Shown: positions 4,447-5,282 of the stretch, piece by piece
Position numbering within the stretch: position 1 is the first letter of the stretch
How the letters are laid out: the number at the start of each line of letters is the position of its first letter
Source: Clostridia bacterium
GTDB lineage: Bacteria > Bacillota > Clostridia > TANB77 > CAG-508
Direction of reading: 5' to 3'
NCBI GenBank assembly: GCA_900768805.1
Contig: CAAGEF010000059.1
Span: 1-5,282 of the forward strand
Length of the DNA stretch: 5,282 nt
Made by a program: the position numbers and the translations under genes
Notes under the pieces: model-generated
What the model was told of the DNA's origin: nothing
Databases searched by the model: none
What the model saw: only the letters and a program-made list of their open reading frames with translations

Positions 4447-5282
4447 TTACAATTTTATTTTTTTTAATCGCAAAGCATTTAATATAACAGTAATACTGCT
4501 AAACACCATTGCTATACTTGCTATCATTGGATTTATCGAAATTTCAATAGGATTTAATACTCCAATAGCAATAGGAATCATCAAAACATTATAGAAAAAT
4601 GCCCAAAATAAATTTTGCTTAATGTTTCTAATTGTTTTTTTACTAATTTTAATTAAGTTTATAATACTTGCTAAATCATTTTTGGTTAGTATTACATCTG
4701 ATGAATCCATTGCAATATCAGTTCCACTACTTACACTTACTCCTATATCTGAACTTGCTAACGCTGGACTATCATTAATTCCATCTCCGCACATCATTAC
4801 ATATTTATTTTCTTGTTTTAGTTCTTTTATTATTTTGGCTTTTTCTGATGGTAGTACATTTGAAATTACTTTTGTTATTCCTATATCGTCAGCAATTTTC
4901 TCGGCAGTTTCGTTATTATCTCCTGTTAGCATAATCGTTTGTATTTTATTCTTATTTAAAATGGCAATTACATCTTTTGCATTTTCCCTTACAATATCAT
5001 TTACTCCAATAAGTGCAATTATTTCTTTGTCTTTTACCGCATATATAATGCTATTTCCTTTTTCAGTTAGCTTCTTTTCATCTTTTAAATATTTATTTTC
5101 TATTTCATATTTCGCTAGTATTTTTGAACTTCCCAAAATAATTTCTTTATTTTCTATTTTGCCTATAATTCCCAAACCTGCTACATTTTCAAATTCTTCT
5201 ACTTCTAATATTTGCATTTTATTATCTTCTATATAATCTTTAAATGCTTTTCCGATTGGATGTGTTGATTTACTTTCTATAC
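4447..5282 (-). CDS. copA: Cu(+)-exporting P-type ATPase (P1B-1), C-terminal part; 5' end beyond right edge
   Basis: About 277 residues are visible, and the frame stays open to the right edge, so the ATG at 5217 is internal and not the start. Visible parts in order: the end of the nucleotide-binding domain with the HP motif of heavy-metal ATPases (His-Pro at 5262-5257) and VAGLGIIGK; the P-domain with MLTGDN and GDGINDSPAL (hinge Asp residues, GDGINDSP at 4788-4765); then the last two membrane helices. These carry NLFWAFFYN and AMVFSSITVILNALRL, the YN and M-x2-SS signatures of Cu(+) transport sites. The DKTG phosphorylation site, CPC motif and N-terminal metal-binding domains lie outside. 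The protein exports copper from the cytoplasm using ATP. Specificity is inferred from the last two helices. A Cu(+)-type symbol is reasonable, though full confirmation needs the missing part. Confidence 0.9.
   Translation of the reverse strand, partial: IESKSTHPIGKAFKDYIEDNKMQILEVEEFENVAGLGIIGKIENKEIILGSSKILAKYEIENKYLKDEKKLTEKGNSIIYAVKDKEIIALIGVNDIVRENAKDVIAILNKNKIQTIMLTGDNNETAEKIADDIGITKVISNVLPSEKAKIIKELKQENKYVMMCGDGINDSPALASSDIGVSVSSGTDIAMDSSDVILTKNDLASIINLIKISKKTIRNIKQNLFWAFFYNVLMIPIAIGVLNPIEISINPMIASIAMVFSSITVILNALRLKKIKL

Noticed and set aside
4447..5217. A complete 256-residue protein starting at the ATG at 5217
   Set aside because: The frame continues upstream to the edge, and the additional codons encode the conserved SxxHP region of heavy-metal ATPases. 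The ATG is therefore internal to a larger truncated-by-window gene.
4622..5236. 204-codon plus-strand open frame opposite the copper ATPase
   Set aside because: It is antisense to the conserved P-type ATPase motifs. Its hydrophobic, Ser/Phe/Ile-rich product is typical of a shadow frame in AT-rich DNA.
1..5282. CRISPR array, tRNA or rRNA genes
   Set aside because: No regularly spaced direct repeats, no cloverleaf with a T-loop GTTCRAATC-type motif and no rRNA-like GC-rich segment were seen on either strand.

Overview
The window is about 5.3 kb of AT-rich DNA. By hand count, GC is 29/120 bases at 301-420 and 117/300 at 1501-1800. The AT-biased codons, strong AGGAGG-type ribosome binding sites, consensus sigma-A promoters and gene content (MepA-like MATE exporter, copper P1B-ATPase, DraG-like hydrolase) point to a low-GC Bacillota, most likely a gut or host-associated member of the Clostridia. 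TGG encodes Trp and TGA does not interrupt the recognised genes, so this is not a Mycoplasma-type code. Several gene stubs, a probable insertion-sequence end and one gene of unlike composition suggest a rearranged accessory region.

Layout. 1-293: a short hairpin followed by a sequence like an IS3-family right end, then a long nested hairpin with a T-tract that may form part of the leader of the next gene. 294-1094 (+): complete ADP-ribosylglycohydrolase. 1198-1305 (+): 35-codon stub with a good ribosome binding site that looks like the N-terminus of a GNAT acetyltransferase. 1372-1887 (+): compact unit of consensus promoter, cupin-like 127-residue gene and long hairpin. 1888-2017: convergent intergenic DNA with a possible minus-strand remnant. 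2018-4069 (-): 683-residue fusion of a MATE drug/sodium antiporter and a cytidylate kinase-like domain. 4070-4222: its regulatory region, with a consensus promoter inside a 14-bp inverted repeat, a three-codon upstream ORF, and an intrinsic terminator between promoter and gene. 4295-4405 (-): 36-codon stub, possibly the start of a Fic-type protein. 4447 to the right edge (-): C-terminal part of a Cu(+) P-type ATPase.

The most interesting system is the MATE-kinase fusion and its leader. The promoter should yield a short RNA ending at the terminator unless something prevents the hairpin forming. The tiny upstream ORF ends three bases before the stem, so a ribosome paused there would physically cover the 5' arm and allow readthrough. 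This is the logic of drug-induced ribosome-mediated attenuation, here apparently on a drug exporter that carries a cytoplasmic nucleotide-kinase-like domain. The architecture is read directly from sequence; the inducibility is inference.
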